The notes under the pieces: model-generated | The model's database searches: none | What the model was told of the DNA's origin: nothing | The model's input: the letters and a program-made list of their open reading frames with translations, nothing else | Position numbers and translations under genes: made by a program | Source of the DNA: Bolinopsis microptera | Lineage: Eukaryota; Ctenophora; Tentaculata; Lobata; Bolinopsidae | NCBI RefSeq assembly: GCF_026151205.1 | Contig: NC_087079.1 | Location: 3,863,230 to 3,927,229, forward strand | DNA: 64,000 nt | Direction of reading: 5' to 3' | In this document: positions 32,153 through 44,094 of the stretch, one piece after another | How positions within the stretch are numbered: position 1 is the stretch's first letter | Layout: the number at the start of each line of letters is the position of its first letter

Positions 32153-33879
32153 TTCCCATATAACAAATTTGTTGAAATTTGGTCAGCTTAAGTAAACATT
32201 TATGTTTTACTGAACCTAAATTAGTTTGAGCAATTTCGATTGTCAACGAATTTCGTTAAATTACGCGACTTTTACCATTTACACCTACTTTTATTTTGCT
32301 CCAAAAGCCGCGCACCATCAAATATGGCACTTAGGCGAAACTCACTGATCATTCCAAAAAGTTATAACAAATTTGGTACTGTGAAAATTCTCACAGTCTC
32401 TAGAAAATAGTTGGAGGACTTCGCCGCTTCGACGCGCCGCGCGAACTAGCATTCTTGCTTCGCAGAGCAACGATCTCGACGGATTGACATCGTCAATAAA
32501 GAAAATAGTGGTACAAAAATTTTGAAAATCTGAGCAAGTTTATTTTTATTGTGCACCCCCTAACATTAGACATATAATACGGTTAAAATGCTCCTCTGCC
32601 GAGATATTTGCGAAAAACTGTCTCGCGATCACGTAATATGACCGTATATAAGGAAGTTAGTCTAATTTCTCGTTAGGGTTAGGGTTTCGGCATATGCTTT
32701 TGTTTAAAAATAAGATTAGGGTTGGGATCAGATTAAAGGGCCGTTATTATGGTTTCGCGAATAGTCGTTCAGTTACTGGGCCGCGCTCAGCCTGTCATTT
32801 CGCCTAATTTCTATTCATATGTTTATGAACATGATGGCCTGAGGTCCCCAGGTAATCGTTCAGGACCAGCTAGAGATTACTGGGCCGCGCTCAGCCTGTC
32901 ATTCCGCCAAATCTATATATGTTAATGAACATAATAGCCTGGGGTCCTCAGGTAAGCTAGAGAACGAGTTGAAAAAGTCGAGTGTAGAGTGATTAATCAT
33001 TATCCAGAACATCAATTATAAAAAATCAAAGTTGCAATTTATATATCTCCAAGGAAAGCTTGTATTACGTCGTGACCCCCAAATTGTCGTTTCACTTAAC
33101 ATTTTTACGATACAGGGGGAGCTGCGCACTCGTAAGCAGCGGGTCGAGCGTGCTAAATCACTCTACAGTCGATCTTCGATATTGTTTTAAAGGCCTGGTC
33201 CCCAGCGCGCGGCGCGCCTGGGTCCCCAGGTAAATCAAGTTTAAGTAAGTACTTTTGAAAAATAATAATAAGCTCAAAAATGCTTTTATCTTTGCTCTAT
33301 CCAGAGCCCTTGCGCTTGTAGTGGCGCGCACCCACCTCCCGCAGCGGCGCGAAAGAACATGGTTAGGTGAACTATTGTCTTAACTTTAATTTTTAATGAA
33401 AAGTAGCTTTTGTTGAAGTGCCTCGAAAATTATTGTATCACGTCGTGACCCCCATCGTCGTTTCACTATGTAATTTACATTTTAAAAGAATTTACCTGTT
33501 AGGATATTATTATACTAGAACACAATTTGACTTTTCGAAAGTTAAAAATTACACATTAGGGTGCATTCAGCTTGGCTGTTGAATGTTGGACGGGACCAGA
33601 TAAAACATTTACAATCTTAAAGGTCTCCTCCTCTAAGAATTTACAATTATGGAACAATTATCATGCAACTGTGATCGCTCATTAACTTCTATGAAGTTAC
33701 ACTGAAGCCCATAAAAAGTTTTGCAAACCGTTAGTTATATAGTACTTTTAGTAGTGCATTTATTTTAATATATTCTATTTTACATTATTATATTTTAGTG
33801 TGACTTCTATAATTTGATTTATCATGTAATTACCATTGATTAATAAATTGCGGCACACGCCACCCTCCACCGTGGGGTT
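32153..33879. other. Noncoding region with short direct repeats
   Basis: A ~85-base unit containing TTACTGGGCCGCGCTCAGCC occurs at about 32772-32855 and again at about 32877-32955. A second motif, CGTCGTGACCCCCA, occurs at 33069 and 33438. GC-rich patches near 33205 and 33315 have no gene. No tRNA or rRNA was recognised. Confidence 0.45.
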
Positions 33880-34953
33880 TCAAATCAAAAACTCCTCGTC
33901 GAGAATGCTGTTGCAGTTGTCGTCAAACTCTTGTAGTTCTGCATCGCTGTCTACATTGTTGACATCTCGCTTGTTCCAATTATTCCTACACTTGCTACTG
34001 ATGTGCCCAAGTCCCGAACATTTGTAACATCTCACCTCACATTTATCAGCCTCATGACCCCTTAAATCCCGCTAAAAGAACTGGATTCTTCCAGGAAGCA
34101 TCCCGTGCACAGACCTTGGTCTACATATATATTAAATTAAACCACACTTCTTACACTTGGTTTTTGATTTGTTGTTTGAGTCCCGATTTTCCGGCTGATA
34201 TTGTTTTTTGTCCATTTGAGATGACTCCCCCTTCTTCAGATAAGGGTTATTTACTGTTCTCTTGAATGTTGGATGTTTACTATACTTAACACTGTTCACT
34301 GTGGCAGACATACTACCATGCATTCCTTGAGCCTCTTTCTGAGCTTGCTCTCTGTTGAGCGCTTCTCTTATGGCTGTTTCCAGATCCAAATCTGTTTTGA
34401 CCAACAGTTCCGATACCAGTTTCTCGTCCTTCAGACCGCACAGAATCTGATCTAGCAAAGCTTCATTATAGTTTGTGCCAAATTCACACTCATTTGCCAG
34501 TGACCTTAATCTTGATATAAAGCTGGCTCCAGACTCATCTGACTGCTGACGTCCACTCCTAAATTTGTGCCTTTGAGCGAATTTAGTAGGTGCCGGTGCC
34601 AGGTGGTCCAATAACAACTTCCTCAGTCTCGGATGGTTCGAGTCAGCTACATTCTCCGGCGCACACAAAGCTTTTAAAAGCTTGAATATTTCAGCATCAC
34701 ATTTAGATATGAACACCGCTACATTCTTTTTTATGATCAAGGTTCGCTCTGCTGCGTTACTGCTGTCTTCTGCTAGGTCCGGCACTGTCCCCATCCAAGA
34801 ATTGGCCAGGGCGTGAAAATCAAACCTTTCTAACCAACTTTTCACGTCCGCCATTAGTGACAGGTTCTCCAACTTGTTTGCCATCTCGTCGCCAGTTGAT
34901 ATAACAAGGAACAGTCTATTTGGAACTAGCCATAAGAGGCTAGGGAAGTTCAT
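33880..34953 (-). pseudogene. Ty3-like retrotransposon gag remnant
   Basis: Minus-strand gag-like frame. It starts near 34953 or at an internal ATG near 34884, reads a helical capsid-like region (SWLERFDFHALANSW, SGASFISRLRSLANECEFG, LLDQILCGLKDEKL), and ends with two CCHC zinc knuckles. The first knuckle is split: CKKCGL near 34140 is followed by an ~80-base insert with a stop, then RGHEADKC near 34055. The second, CYKCSGLGHISSKC, is intact, and the frame ends at 33880. No protease, RT or LTRs were recognised nearby. The gag identity rests on the zinc knuckles plus the capsid pattern. Confidence 0.7.
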
Positions 34954-35880
34954 TGATTAGTAAATATGATTAGTAAATATAACAATATCAATTATAGTAA
35001 TAATACAATATATAACAGGAGCCCTCACTCACCAGCTTTTGAAATTATATCAGCCAAGAGAAAATTTCGTCTATGGTGCACTGAGTGAGGGCTCCTCCTA
35101 AGAGAAATGCGTGTGCTGTCATCAGACCATTTTTTCGGTGTATAAGTTAAAGGTGCTCACTGAGAATTTTAATTAAGAACATTTTTGATGATGTATCATT
35201 ACAACTGAAGGGCAGCCGTCACTCACCAAACCATGGTGTGAATGGTAGTGGCTTTCATTAAAGCAGCGAAAATAACACGAGTGTATATGCCTGGGGTTGC
35301 TTCCCAACTATACTGCAGGGGAATCTGTACCGAAAGGACCGTGGCCGAAATGCAATTAGACAGGGAAATCGGCTCCCCGACTGCGGTCGATCAAATTATT
35401 ATTATTATTACATGTTTCGATTCGATTTTATGGTTTAATTTGCAATTTTGGCTAAAATACTGATGTTTTCCAAATTTGAAATTAGCGGTCAAATTTTTCA
35501 CTTCCTATTCCCAGCCAGTATACTAGATCTAGAGTGTCTCGCTTTAGTATTATTGGTACCTATTCCTCATATCATATTCTCCAAATTTTTGGCTTGTATT
35601 AACCCTTTGTGGGGCTCCCCCTTTTCGTTTTTATTTTAATAAGTTGGCCTTTTATAAAAAAAGGGTGGACCCCCAACCCATGTAGCTGAGACACCTCACA
35701 GCAAGTAGACCAAAATGGCTCTTGCTTGTGAAGGGTGTATCAATAAGTTGGCCTTTGACAAGACTTTAAAAACCAATATTTGCTGAGACGTTGAATTGGT
35801 TCATTTCTATACTCTTTTTACCTCTATCCTACATATTATATCAGTTGCTGGGATAATAATATATAATAACATCTATAAAC
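34954..35880. other. Spacer, no gene recognised
   Basis: A short inverted pair (GAGCCCTCACTCA near 35020 and TGAGTGAGGGCTC near 35082) is present. Open frames at 35242-35639 look like nothing known. Confidence 0.4.
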
Positions 35881-37385
35881 AAAAGAGCACCTAAAGAGGC
35901 TCAGCAAAGTGCTGGCCTATTTACGCTTACGAAGACTCATTCGTTCAATATGTCTCAAAGTAAATAAACTCCTCCATCCTACTCTATCTCTTGCTAAGTT
36001 CACTAAGTTGGTAAAATCATCTTCATTTTTTAAATAAATTTGTCTCTTAAATAGGTCCTTTTTTACAATAATATCATACAAATTAGTCCTGTGTCTACCC
36101 ACTCGTCCCTTTAGTGTTTGACATCCTAGTGTAGCAAATAACAGAGACTGGTAGGCAGGCGTGTCGTTGTCACTGCGTAGAACATGACCTAGCATTGTCC
36201 ACCGTGCCTTTTCCACTCTCTCGGAAAGGGGCCTGGTCTGGGTACGAGCGTAGAGGGCCTTGTTAGATATTGAGCTAGGCCAATAGATGTGTAGGATGCG
36301 CTTGAGGTGCTTCCTCTGAACAACATCTACAGACTCTAGAACATGCTGAGGTACAGCCCAGCAGCAGCAGTTGTACAGGAGCACTGATACTACTAGTGAG
36401 TCGTAGAGTTTGATCTTTCTCTTCTCAGTTATCTGACTCCTCTCTGATCCCTGGCACCACAGCTTGTCAAATGACCAGAAGCAGAGTTAGCTTTATTTAT
36501 CCTATTAGTAACATCCTGCTCTGATCCAAGCTTAGTACCAAGAAGCGTCTCGTTTCTCCACTCCTCTTTTCCTCTTAGTTCATTACCCCACTCGTCACAG
36601 GCACCAACTTCTTCCAAATACACTCTGGTAAACTTTGTCTTTGTGTCATTGACAAAGAGACTCCATTCACTGAGAATATTCTTGGAGATCTGAAAGATAT
36701 CCTGTAACTCCTCCATATCTTCACCAATCTCCTCTACATCGTCTGAATAGCCGGACTCAAGAGGCATGTGGTTATCGGCTATCGGAGGGTTGGGTCTTGA
36801 GGGGAGGACTGCTCTTATGTGCACTACAGCTCCAGCTAGATTGAGGGTAAACAATTTACCAGCTGTGCTGTCTCCTTGGGAGGCTCCTATGTTGAAAGAG
36901 AACATCTCTGAGTCAGTAGAACACACTCTGACTACTAGAGTGGTGTTAGCCATGAGGTATTGTACAAGCCTCAGGTCGTCTCTGGAGCATCCTGCAGCTT
37001 CTAGTAGTCTGATTGTTGTACCTCTGCGGATGGTATTGAAGGCAGCTGACATGTCGATTCTCACTTTGTTCCATTCAAACTCCTTCTTCATTACTACAGA
37101 TATGAGCATGCTCTGTGCCCAAACTAGGTCGGCACAGCTCCTGCCAGCTTTGTAGGCAGCTTGGAACGGTCCGGTGAAGTTGTCCACAGCTCTCTCTATT
37201 CTGTTTAGCACTATCAGTGACAGGATCTTTCTAGAAACATTCAGCAGGGTCAATGGTCGTATCGACTTAACTGGGCCACGAGTTTTACCAGGCTTAGCCA
37301 GTGGTGTGAGGATGCCTGCTCCTATTGCTTCAATGTGAATGTTTTTCTCGAAAGACTCGTTGAACACTTTAGCTAGCTCTATAAT
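35881..37385 (-). mobile_element. Non-LTR retrotransposon RT fragment, frameshifted
   Basis: Minus-strand RT in two frames. The upstream part (37367 down to about 36490) has SIRPLTLLNVSRKILS, RIDMSAAFNTI (motif A), IGASQGDSTAGKLF and GYSDDVEEI, where SDD stands in the usual ADD place. The downstream part (about 36490 to 35917) has the thumb and C-terminal region, including LLYNCCCWAVP, RILHIYWPSSISN and EKARWTMLGHVLRSD. A frame change near 36490 joins SFDKLWC. The 5' end is missing, cut near an (ATA)n run at 37380. The clade is not assigned. It is different from the RT at 1995-3363. Confidence 0.8.
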
Positions 37386-37783
37386 AATAATAATAAATTA
37401 ATGTTTAAATTTTTATACAGCACCAAAAGGTTAAATAATTTAAATTTAACCCTTATGCTCAGCTGTAAATGATACTTAAGTTAACGAGAGTGTGCATCTT
37501 TGCCTTAGGTGAAACAAGAAACTGTTCAGAAAACAGACGTTAAAAACTGTTAATAAAATCGTGACTAAATAAGGCAGATGCACCTAACAAACAGGCTTAG
37601 CAGGTTTTCTAACAGAGGACTTGAGGAAAGGATGATGACTGCAAGAAATCACAGTATGAAACTCATCAGCCTATCAAATGTAAAAATCAGGATAATAAAA
37701 ATGAAATTCCCTAAAATAATAAAAATTCTATAAAAATTCTATAGAAATTCTATAGACTCCAAATATGAATAGTGAACACTGAT
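37386..37783. other. Spacer, no gene recognised
   Basis: AT-rich, no coding signal. It ends with TGAT, which is repeated on the far side of the adjoining TIR element. Confidence 0.4.
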
Positions 37784-39712
37784 CAGCAATAGCAGCAAAT
37801 CTGGGAAAACTTTGAAATACACCACTTTGAAGCATTTGACCACCCCTTAAAAATCACAAATTATGAATTCTAGTAATCTGAATATTTACATAGGTCCAAA
37901 AATGTCATAGCTTCATGATAGTGCAACGAAATAAATCCCAGAACATTTTGGTGCTGAGTTAGGTGGTTAAGTAGTAGAAATATGACTGATTTGTTAGTGG
38001 ACATTTTTTTGTACTTCTAACACTCAAACCCTTACTACACTGAAGATATGAGTGTTACAGTTAAAATTGATGGTCATTATTGAACAGAAACGGTTCATTG
38101 ACACATAGTTGAAGAAAGAAATTAAAAAGGTTAATAAATGTGGTCTGTGGAGTGGTTTATATGTGTTTATGTTACAGTGTACGCGTGCGCGCGCACGCGC
38201 GTACTTAACCATCTGTAGGCCAACATATTTAGTTTATGCTGAATTTCTTTATATATTATGTCACCACTAGAGTGCCCAATACTTTTAGTGAAGGTGTAAT
38301 GTAAAACGGTTAACCACCAACTGTGGTATATCAAAAAAACCCCAAAAGTGTACGCGTGCGCGCGCGCGCTTACTTAACCACCTGGATTGGCACAGCATTG
38401 AGATATCACCATAATTCCAAAAGCAGAGTACACCTTCCAGGTGCCCAAAACTTTTGGCTATGGTCCCAATACCATAAAACCTTAGATGTGGCCATAATGT
38501 GGTTAAAACATGTTGATTTTGGACCTTCGGTCAACAGAAGCCTTCACAAATTAACCATTGTTCAGCACAATCTGACCTTTTGGTGCCTTATTTTGTTTTG
38601 ATATTTGATTATGAGAGATAGCTGAAGGAGAATAAGTGATTTTGAAGATAATGCAACAAAATATGTGGCCGTATGGCGGTTAAAACGACCAAAAACACTG
38701 ATTTTGGTCAATTTTATACCTTTATTAACCATGATGGACGCAACACAGGACTCAGCAATCTTTCTGGTCATATAAATGAGCAGGTAGTTATATCTAGATA
38801 ATGTAGCATGGCCAGCTATAGCTTTACAAAGCTAATATGTGCTCTAAAAATGGTTAATTAGTGCAAATATAGGGTATTTTCGAGACATTTTAACCACCTT
38901 AGCTGCACATTGATCGGAATGCATGAACTTGGGGTCAATTATGCATTTGCAAACAAATATACACTCATTTGGATTGCAAACCATTATCTGAAGTTCATAT
39001 TGTGGTTAATTTTCACTTTAATAGATGACTTGTTCAACAGCCTAGCAAGTAATATAGCCCTTTTAACCACTTTTATGACAACATTTCTTGAAAAATTTTA
39101 TCAAGACCCTTCAAATGTCCTTTGTTGACCATAAAATGTTGACTAAAATCATTAATAATGTTTTGATTGGTGGTTAACAACAAATTTTGACATTTTAACC
39201 ATCTTTTTAGCACTTTTTACGAATATTAACCACCTCAAATCAACCATACTATTAAATTGCACATATTTGTGATAAAAAATTATCATCCATGCACAAATGA
39301 ACAACCACCACTATACATCTATAATCAGAGCAATATTTATAGCTCACCGTTCATCTTCAATTTAACCACCATTAGGACCACAAAATGCCCCACATGAGGT
39401 TTGAAAACTTTTGTGATAGTTGCACCATGATATGATCTCAATATAATGACTACTCAGTTCATAATATCATATCTCAAAATGGTGGTTAACCCTAAAACTG
39501 GTATTTTAACCACCATAGTGGCCACATAGATGACCCATTAACCACAATTATTCAACATAACCGTACTGTAGTGTTTTGTGCACCAGAAAAACATCACTCC
39601 AACATTGAGATTAACCACAATGAGCTGCAACATAATGTTTAAGTCAACATACTCAAATTGTGTGAAAAAAGTCAATGTCCACCAAGTTTCCCCAGATTTG
39701 CTGCTATTGCTG
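37784..39712. mobile_element. TIR element carrying a ~173-base satellite-like array
   Basis: Terminal inverted repeats of about 30 bases start CAGCAATAGCAGCAAATCTG at the left; the right end (39683-39712) is the reverse complement, identical over the first 22 bases. TGAT flanks both ends (37780-37783 and 39713-39716) as a possible target duplication. The interior has no coding frame. From about 38170 it holds diverged units spaced about 173 bases. Each has a GGTTAA and a TTAACC site as an inverted pair, about 20 sites in all. Two units carry alternating CG/TG runs (near 38181 and 38351). The superfamily is not assigned. Confidence 0.75.
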
Positions 39713-39918
39713 TGATGAAAATTAGTTATAATTATTATTTATTCTTAATAGCTAGTAATTTAATCATAATGAAAGTGGACAACAACAGTCCTTGACTCAT
39801 CTTCAGTCATAGTCAAACAATCTCACAGTTCTGAAGATTATCTTTATTGTGTTTTATTAAATTTGTATAATAAATTGGCTTCTTAATTACTTACTATTTA
39901 GTGCAACAAAGCCAAAAG

Positions 39919-41892
39919 ATGTCCTCCAGATCTTTACGCAAAATAAGGGGAGATAAAGATCTAGAAGATATTAAAAACATTTTGAAAACTACATCTCTCA
40001 ATGAGGAAAAAAACCTGCCCACCAAAGCTTCTCAATCTTTAAATGTTTTTGATCTTTTGAACGCTGATTGTTCATCAGATGAGGAAGCAAATGAGGACAG
40101 TCCCGATCATAGTTTAGTTGAAACACCAGTGGCAAAAAAAGCTCAACAAAAAAAAAGAAAGAAGAAAAATAAAAAGAAGCAAAAAAACGAACTCCAGAAT
40201 AATGAAGCTGTTGAACAAGAAGATAACTTTGATGCAATACTGTCTGAACTGGATGCTATTTCCCCCCGAAATTTGGATTCTTCAGTAACAGGAAATATCA
40301 GCACACTTCAAAATTCACTGCAATCCACAACATTGACAGTGATTCGCAAAAATCTGAATGCTGAGAACGAACTCAGACGAATGTTTGGAAGGGAAGCTGT
40401 TGATGAGAACAGAGGGCGTGGTTCTCAATTCAAGAAGAAAAACTACATATTTGCAACACCTAAGTCTAACTGGCCACCCATGACAAAATGTGGTATACAG
40501 ATGGTGGTTGCGAAGACGCAGAGTGGAATAACTTACTTCAAATATGTTCATAGCAAATCAAATTATCAGAATCTCCAACAAATATTTTGGAAGGCATCCC
40601 ATTTGGCAGATCCACATGCAGTCAGGCAAGTTCTGGAAATTCATCCATATCACCTGGATACATTGCTTCATTTAAGTGAAGTATGCAGAGTCAGTGGGGA
40701 TACACAGACAGCATCAGACCTGTTGAATAGAGCTCTCTTTTGTTTGGAAAAAGCCTTTCATCCCAGTTTTAATGTGACATCTGTAACATGCAGATTGGAT
40801 TACAATAGAACAGAAAACAGAGCATTATTCATTGCTCTGTTCCGGCAAATACTTTTTGTGTCGTTGAAGTCTTGCTGGCAGACAGCATTTGAATTGTCTA
40901 AGTTTCTGTACAACCTGTCTCCAGAACAGGACCCTTTGGCTTGTCTATTAGTCATTGATACCCTTGCTCTAAAAGTTGAAGATTACAACTTTGTTTTGCA
41001 GTTTATTGATGAATTCAATCATTCTTTGAAGCTAACAATGCTCCCTAACTTTGCGTACTCATATTCCATTGCCCAATTTTACAAGGAAGTAGTGGATGGA
41101 GTTTCACATGAACATTCAAGTGATTTATTGCAAAAAGCAATTCTAAATTATCCTATGGTTGCCCAACTTATTTGTGAAAAATGTTCCTTTGTCATTGAAT
41201 CAAACTCTCTTTTTGTGATGAATGAAAAAGTACTTAAAAGTCATACCAGGAGCCTTACTCAGCAATGTAAGCTGTATCTAGAGAGGTCTGTTGATCTATG
41301 GAAAGATACTAAGGTAGTTCATTGGTTCAAACATAATGTGGATATTGTGAACACTAATCATGCAGATATGCCAGGATATCAGGAATCCCTGCACCAGAGA
41401 AAAACCGTATTTCTTAGTCCACCCCTCAATGTTATGAGACACATTTTCATCTCTGACATCTCAGCTGTATCGGCTTTATTGCCTAATACAGCATTTGAAA
41501 GCTCGCAAGACCCCCATGATCCAATGCCACCCCCATCTAGTTACTCAGATTACCAACCTGGCACAACAAGACCTAACGCTGGCAATCCAGTAATGGCATT
41601 CATCAACTCTCTCATGCCTGGCTATGACCAAAACACTCAAAATGAACAGGAAATTGGTGGAGTAAACCTGGGTGGCTTCTTGGCTCCTGCTGGCGAGGGG
41701 AACAGAGCAGGGCAATGGGGAGAACAACTGAGAAACATTCCTGGAGATTTTGGGGTCGCCCTTAGGGATATGCTCGCTAATCTTTATATTCAAGATCAAG
41801 ACAATCAGGATGCTATGCCTGAAGTTGTTGATGAAGCTCAAAATGATGATGAGATTGAGAATAGAGAGATTGTGGAGGATGATTTGGACTGA
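39919..41892 (+). CDS. TCF25: TCF25/NULP1 homolog, single exon
   Basis: Predicted 657 residues, close to human TCF25 at about 676. TCF25 (yeast Rqc1) is part of the ribosome quality control complex with Listerin and NEMF. The start MSSRSLRKIRGD matches the family's Arg-rich beginning and is chosen at the first ATG. A Lys-rich tract (KKRKKKNKKKQK) lies at about 80-92. Family blocks include TPKSNWPP, HPYHLDTLLHLSEVCR, CLEKAFHPSFNVTS.TCRLDY, and DPLACLLVIDTLALK. The end has RDMLANLYIQD and an acidic tail. Vertebrate genes have many introns; here none interrupts the frame. A TTTAG acceptor-like site lies 18 bases before the ATG, and AATAAA is at 42147. Confidence 0.93.
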   Translation: MSSRSLRKIRGDKDLEDIKNILKTTSLNEEKNLPTKASQSLNVFDLLNADCSSDEEANEDSPDHSLVETPVAKKAQQKKRKKKNKKKQKNELQNNEAVEQEDNFDAILSELDAISPRNLDSSVTGNISTLQNSLQSTTLTVIRKNLNAENELRRMFGREAVDENRGRGSQFKKKNYIFATPKSNWPPMTKCGIQMVVAKTQSGITYFKYVHSKSNYQNLQQIFWKASHLADPHAVRQVLEIHPYHLDTLLHLSEVCRVSGDTQTASDLLNRALFCLEKAFHPSFNVTSVTCRLDYNRTENRALFIALFRQILFVSLKSCWQTAFELSKFLYNLSPEQDPLACLLVIDTLALKVEDYNFVLQFIDEFNHSLKLTMLPNFAYSYSIAQFYKEVVDGVSHEHSSDLLQKAILNYPMVAQLICEKCSFVIESNSLFVMNEKVLKSHTRSLTQQCKLYLERSVDLWKDTKVVHWFKHNVDIVNTNHADMPGYQESLHQRKTVFLSPPLNVMRHIFISDISAVSALLPNTAFESSQDPHDPMPPPSSYSDYQPGTTRPNAGNPVMAFINSLMPGYDQNTQNEQEIGGVNLGGFLAPAGEGNRAGQWGEQLRNIPGDFGVALRDMLANLYIQDQDNQDAMPEVVDEAQNDDEIENREIVEDDLD

Positions 41893-42146
41893 AACGTTTT
41901 TTAATTTTCAGAATTTTAGTTAAAAACCTATAATTAAGTTAAATTTATGTGCTTTGTTTGTTTTTCTGACCATGGGGAATCATTTTGGATCACATTGATT
42001 CGTTGGTTTAGCTCTAAAATGTAGATTGGTGTTATAATTGATTTGGTTCTTATCGTCATTTAGCATTAATTCTTTTATGATTAATTGAATCAAACTTCGA
42101 CAATTGAAATTGAACTTTCAAATGAAAACTTCAACTTAAATTCTAA

Positions 42147-42152
42147 AATAAA
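42147..42152 (+). terminator. Possible poly(A) signal of TCF25
   Basis: AATAAA about 255 bases after the stop codon, just before the TA-flanked element. Confidence 0.35.
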
Positions 42153-42601
42153 TCATGAAATCATTTGAATCATTGCAAACTTCATATATACCTTACAAGA
42201 AATTTTTGTGGCGGACCAATGTGCGACGACCGAAATTTTGGCGGTCCGAAAATATGGCGAAATTGAACAAAAACCGTCACATTTCGGACGTCACAGAAAA
42301 TAAGGGTATTTTTCATCATTTTGTTTTCTGACACAAAGGAAATTCAAAATTTTCTAAAAATCGGTAAAATCATGTTGAAACAAAATGAAACTTATAAATC
42401 GATTTCTTCATCTTCCTCTAAGGGGTCCGGCTCGAATCTTTCAGTTTCACTTATTGAGTTTGGTATTAAATTGTTTATCTTGACTTAGTCTATAAGACGT
42501 TTATGTTAGCACATAAATGTAATTTATTGTAAATTTAAAACGTATAACTTGACATTAAATTCATCATGGAATATTGTGTTTATTTGTCCCACCATCATAT
42601 C

Positions 42602-43923
42602 ATAGTCTATGTAATAAGCGCCATGAGTTGGCACAGAATTTTTGGCAGTATCGAGATAGCCCGACCACTGGTCCGCGGACCACTGTCCGCGGACCACTGT
42701 CTGCGGACCACTGTCTACCAGATCATATTACTGTATAATAACAGCTCGAGGACGAGCAGGGAACCAGGGACATAGATGCATTACACCCAGGACAGGACAT
42801 GGAGCTCTTTAGGAGGTTTTTCTGGAATAGGAAGTCTCTAGGGAGGCGGTGGGTCCATTAATTTCGTCCATTAGACAGAAGAGTACCATGTCAGGAATTG
42901 GAATAGTTGTTGTTGTTGATGATGGCAACTGATAATACTTCACCAAAAACGAACGACTATATACCACATTTTAATCGTAATCATTTATTTCTTTGAGCAA
43001 TCAATATTATTCGTAACTAATTATATCCGAGAGACCACATTTGAATCGTAATCAATAGTTTTATCCAGTAATTTACTACGCTACAATTAATTATGCTAGT
43101 CGTAACTAATTGCATCCAAGATACCATACATACCATTCATATGATCTGGTAACCAATCAACTATTCACAAACACCTGTTGCTTGATTCAGGGGATACTGT
43201 TATTATACAGTAATATGATCTGGTAGACAGTGGTCCGCAGACAGTGGTCCGCGGACCAGTGGTCGGGCTATCTCGATACTGCCGAATTTTTTGTCTCTGA
43301 TTTTGATAAATTTGGTACCAAAAGTTGCCTTTAACTGTGAATAATGAAAATTCACCGTGTAGCACGATTCGTTGAAATGTATGTGGGCCTCCTGTGCATT
43401 GCAAAAGTGTACTATGGACGAAAAATGGTTAATTTATTGCTTAAAATGCCTATAACTCCTAAAATATTGAATATTTTGAAATAATTCTTACAGAATCGTA
43501 ATGAGCTTAATCAGACGCAACTTTTGGTACCAAAATTATAATATTTAAAGCACCAAATTTTTCGAAAATTTGTTCAAAATTTTACACAAGGGGGGACCCT
43601 TGTGTTCAGATTAAAAACTTTTGAAAAAAAATGCCTTTAAATCTTGAAATATTAGTACTAAAAGTTTCGTCTCGATGAGCTGATTACGATACCATAATAA
43701 CTATGTGATAATAATTTAAAATGTGAAAGTTATAGGCCAAAAACTAAAAATTTGCGCGAAAAAAGCACGCGCGGCGAACAAGCGCCGTGTAGCATTTTTT
43801 CCGAAAATTGCTACACGGTGGATTTATTTTATTCACATTTTTAGACAACTTTTGGTACCAAATTTATCGAAATCGGAGAAAAAAAGTTCTGTGCTCGCGC
43901 TTGGCGCTTATTACACTGACTAT
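42602..43923. mobile_element. Middle inverted-repeat element, interrupted
   Basis: Left arm TGTAATAAGCGCCA near 42610, continuing after the inner insertion through TTTGATAAATTTGGTACCAA and CACCGTGTAGCA. It is matched on the reverse strand by 43788-43923. If the 640-base inner element is removed, the two arms pair over about 100 bases with scattered mismatches. Exact ends and target duplication are not clear. Confidence 0.65.
42644..43283. mobile_element. Inner hAT-like MITE with 8-base target duplication
   Basis: Terminal inverted repeats of about 95 bases begin GGCAGTATCGAGATAGCCCG. They contain a 17-base CCACTGTCTGCGGA-type subrepeat, three copies at the left and two at the right. GAATTTTT flanks both ends exactly (42636-42643 and 43284-43291), an 8-base duplication as in hAT and similar superfamilies. 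No coding frame. Confidence 0.88.
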
Positions 43924-44094
43924 CACTAACTTTTCAAGAACAAAATGAATCGATGAAGTCACAATTATTGGAATAAGCTAAAAATAATGCGACGGATTCT
44001 ATTACGACGACCGAAATTTTGGCGGTCCGAAAATATGGCGAAATTTCGGGAAAACCGTCGCATTTCGTACGTTATAAAAATGTCTTGTAAGGTA

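Larger units (their letters stand above)
42191..44092. mobile_element. Outer TA-flanked TIR element
   Basis: Ends start CCTTACAAGAAATTTTT at the left and CCTTACAAGACATTTTT on the reverse strand at the right. TA flanks both ends (42189-42190 and 44093-44094), as in Tc1/mariner-type insertion. A segment with CGACCGAAATTTTGGCGGTC occurs near both ends in the same orientation (42228 and 44009). The element carries two further elements inside it. No transposase frame remains. Confidence 0.72.

Noticed and set aside
32683-32694. Two TTAGGG units as an interstitial telomere
   Set aside because: Only two copies; too short to mean more than chance or a repeat-family motif.
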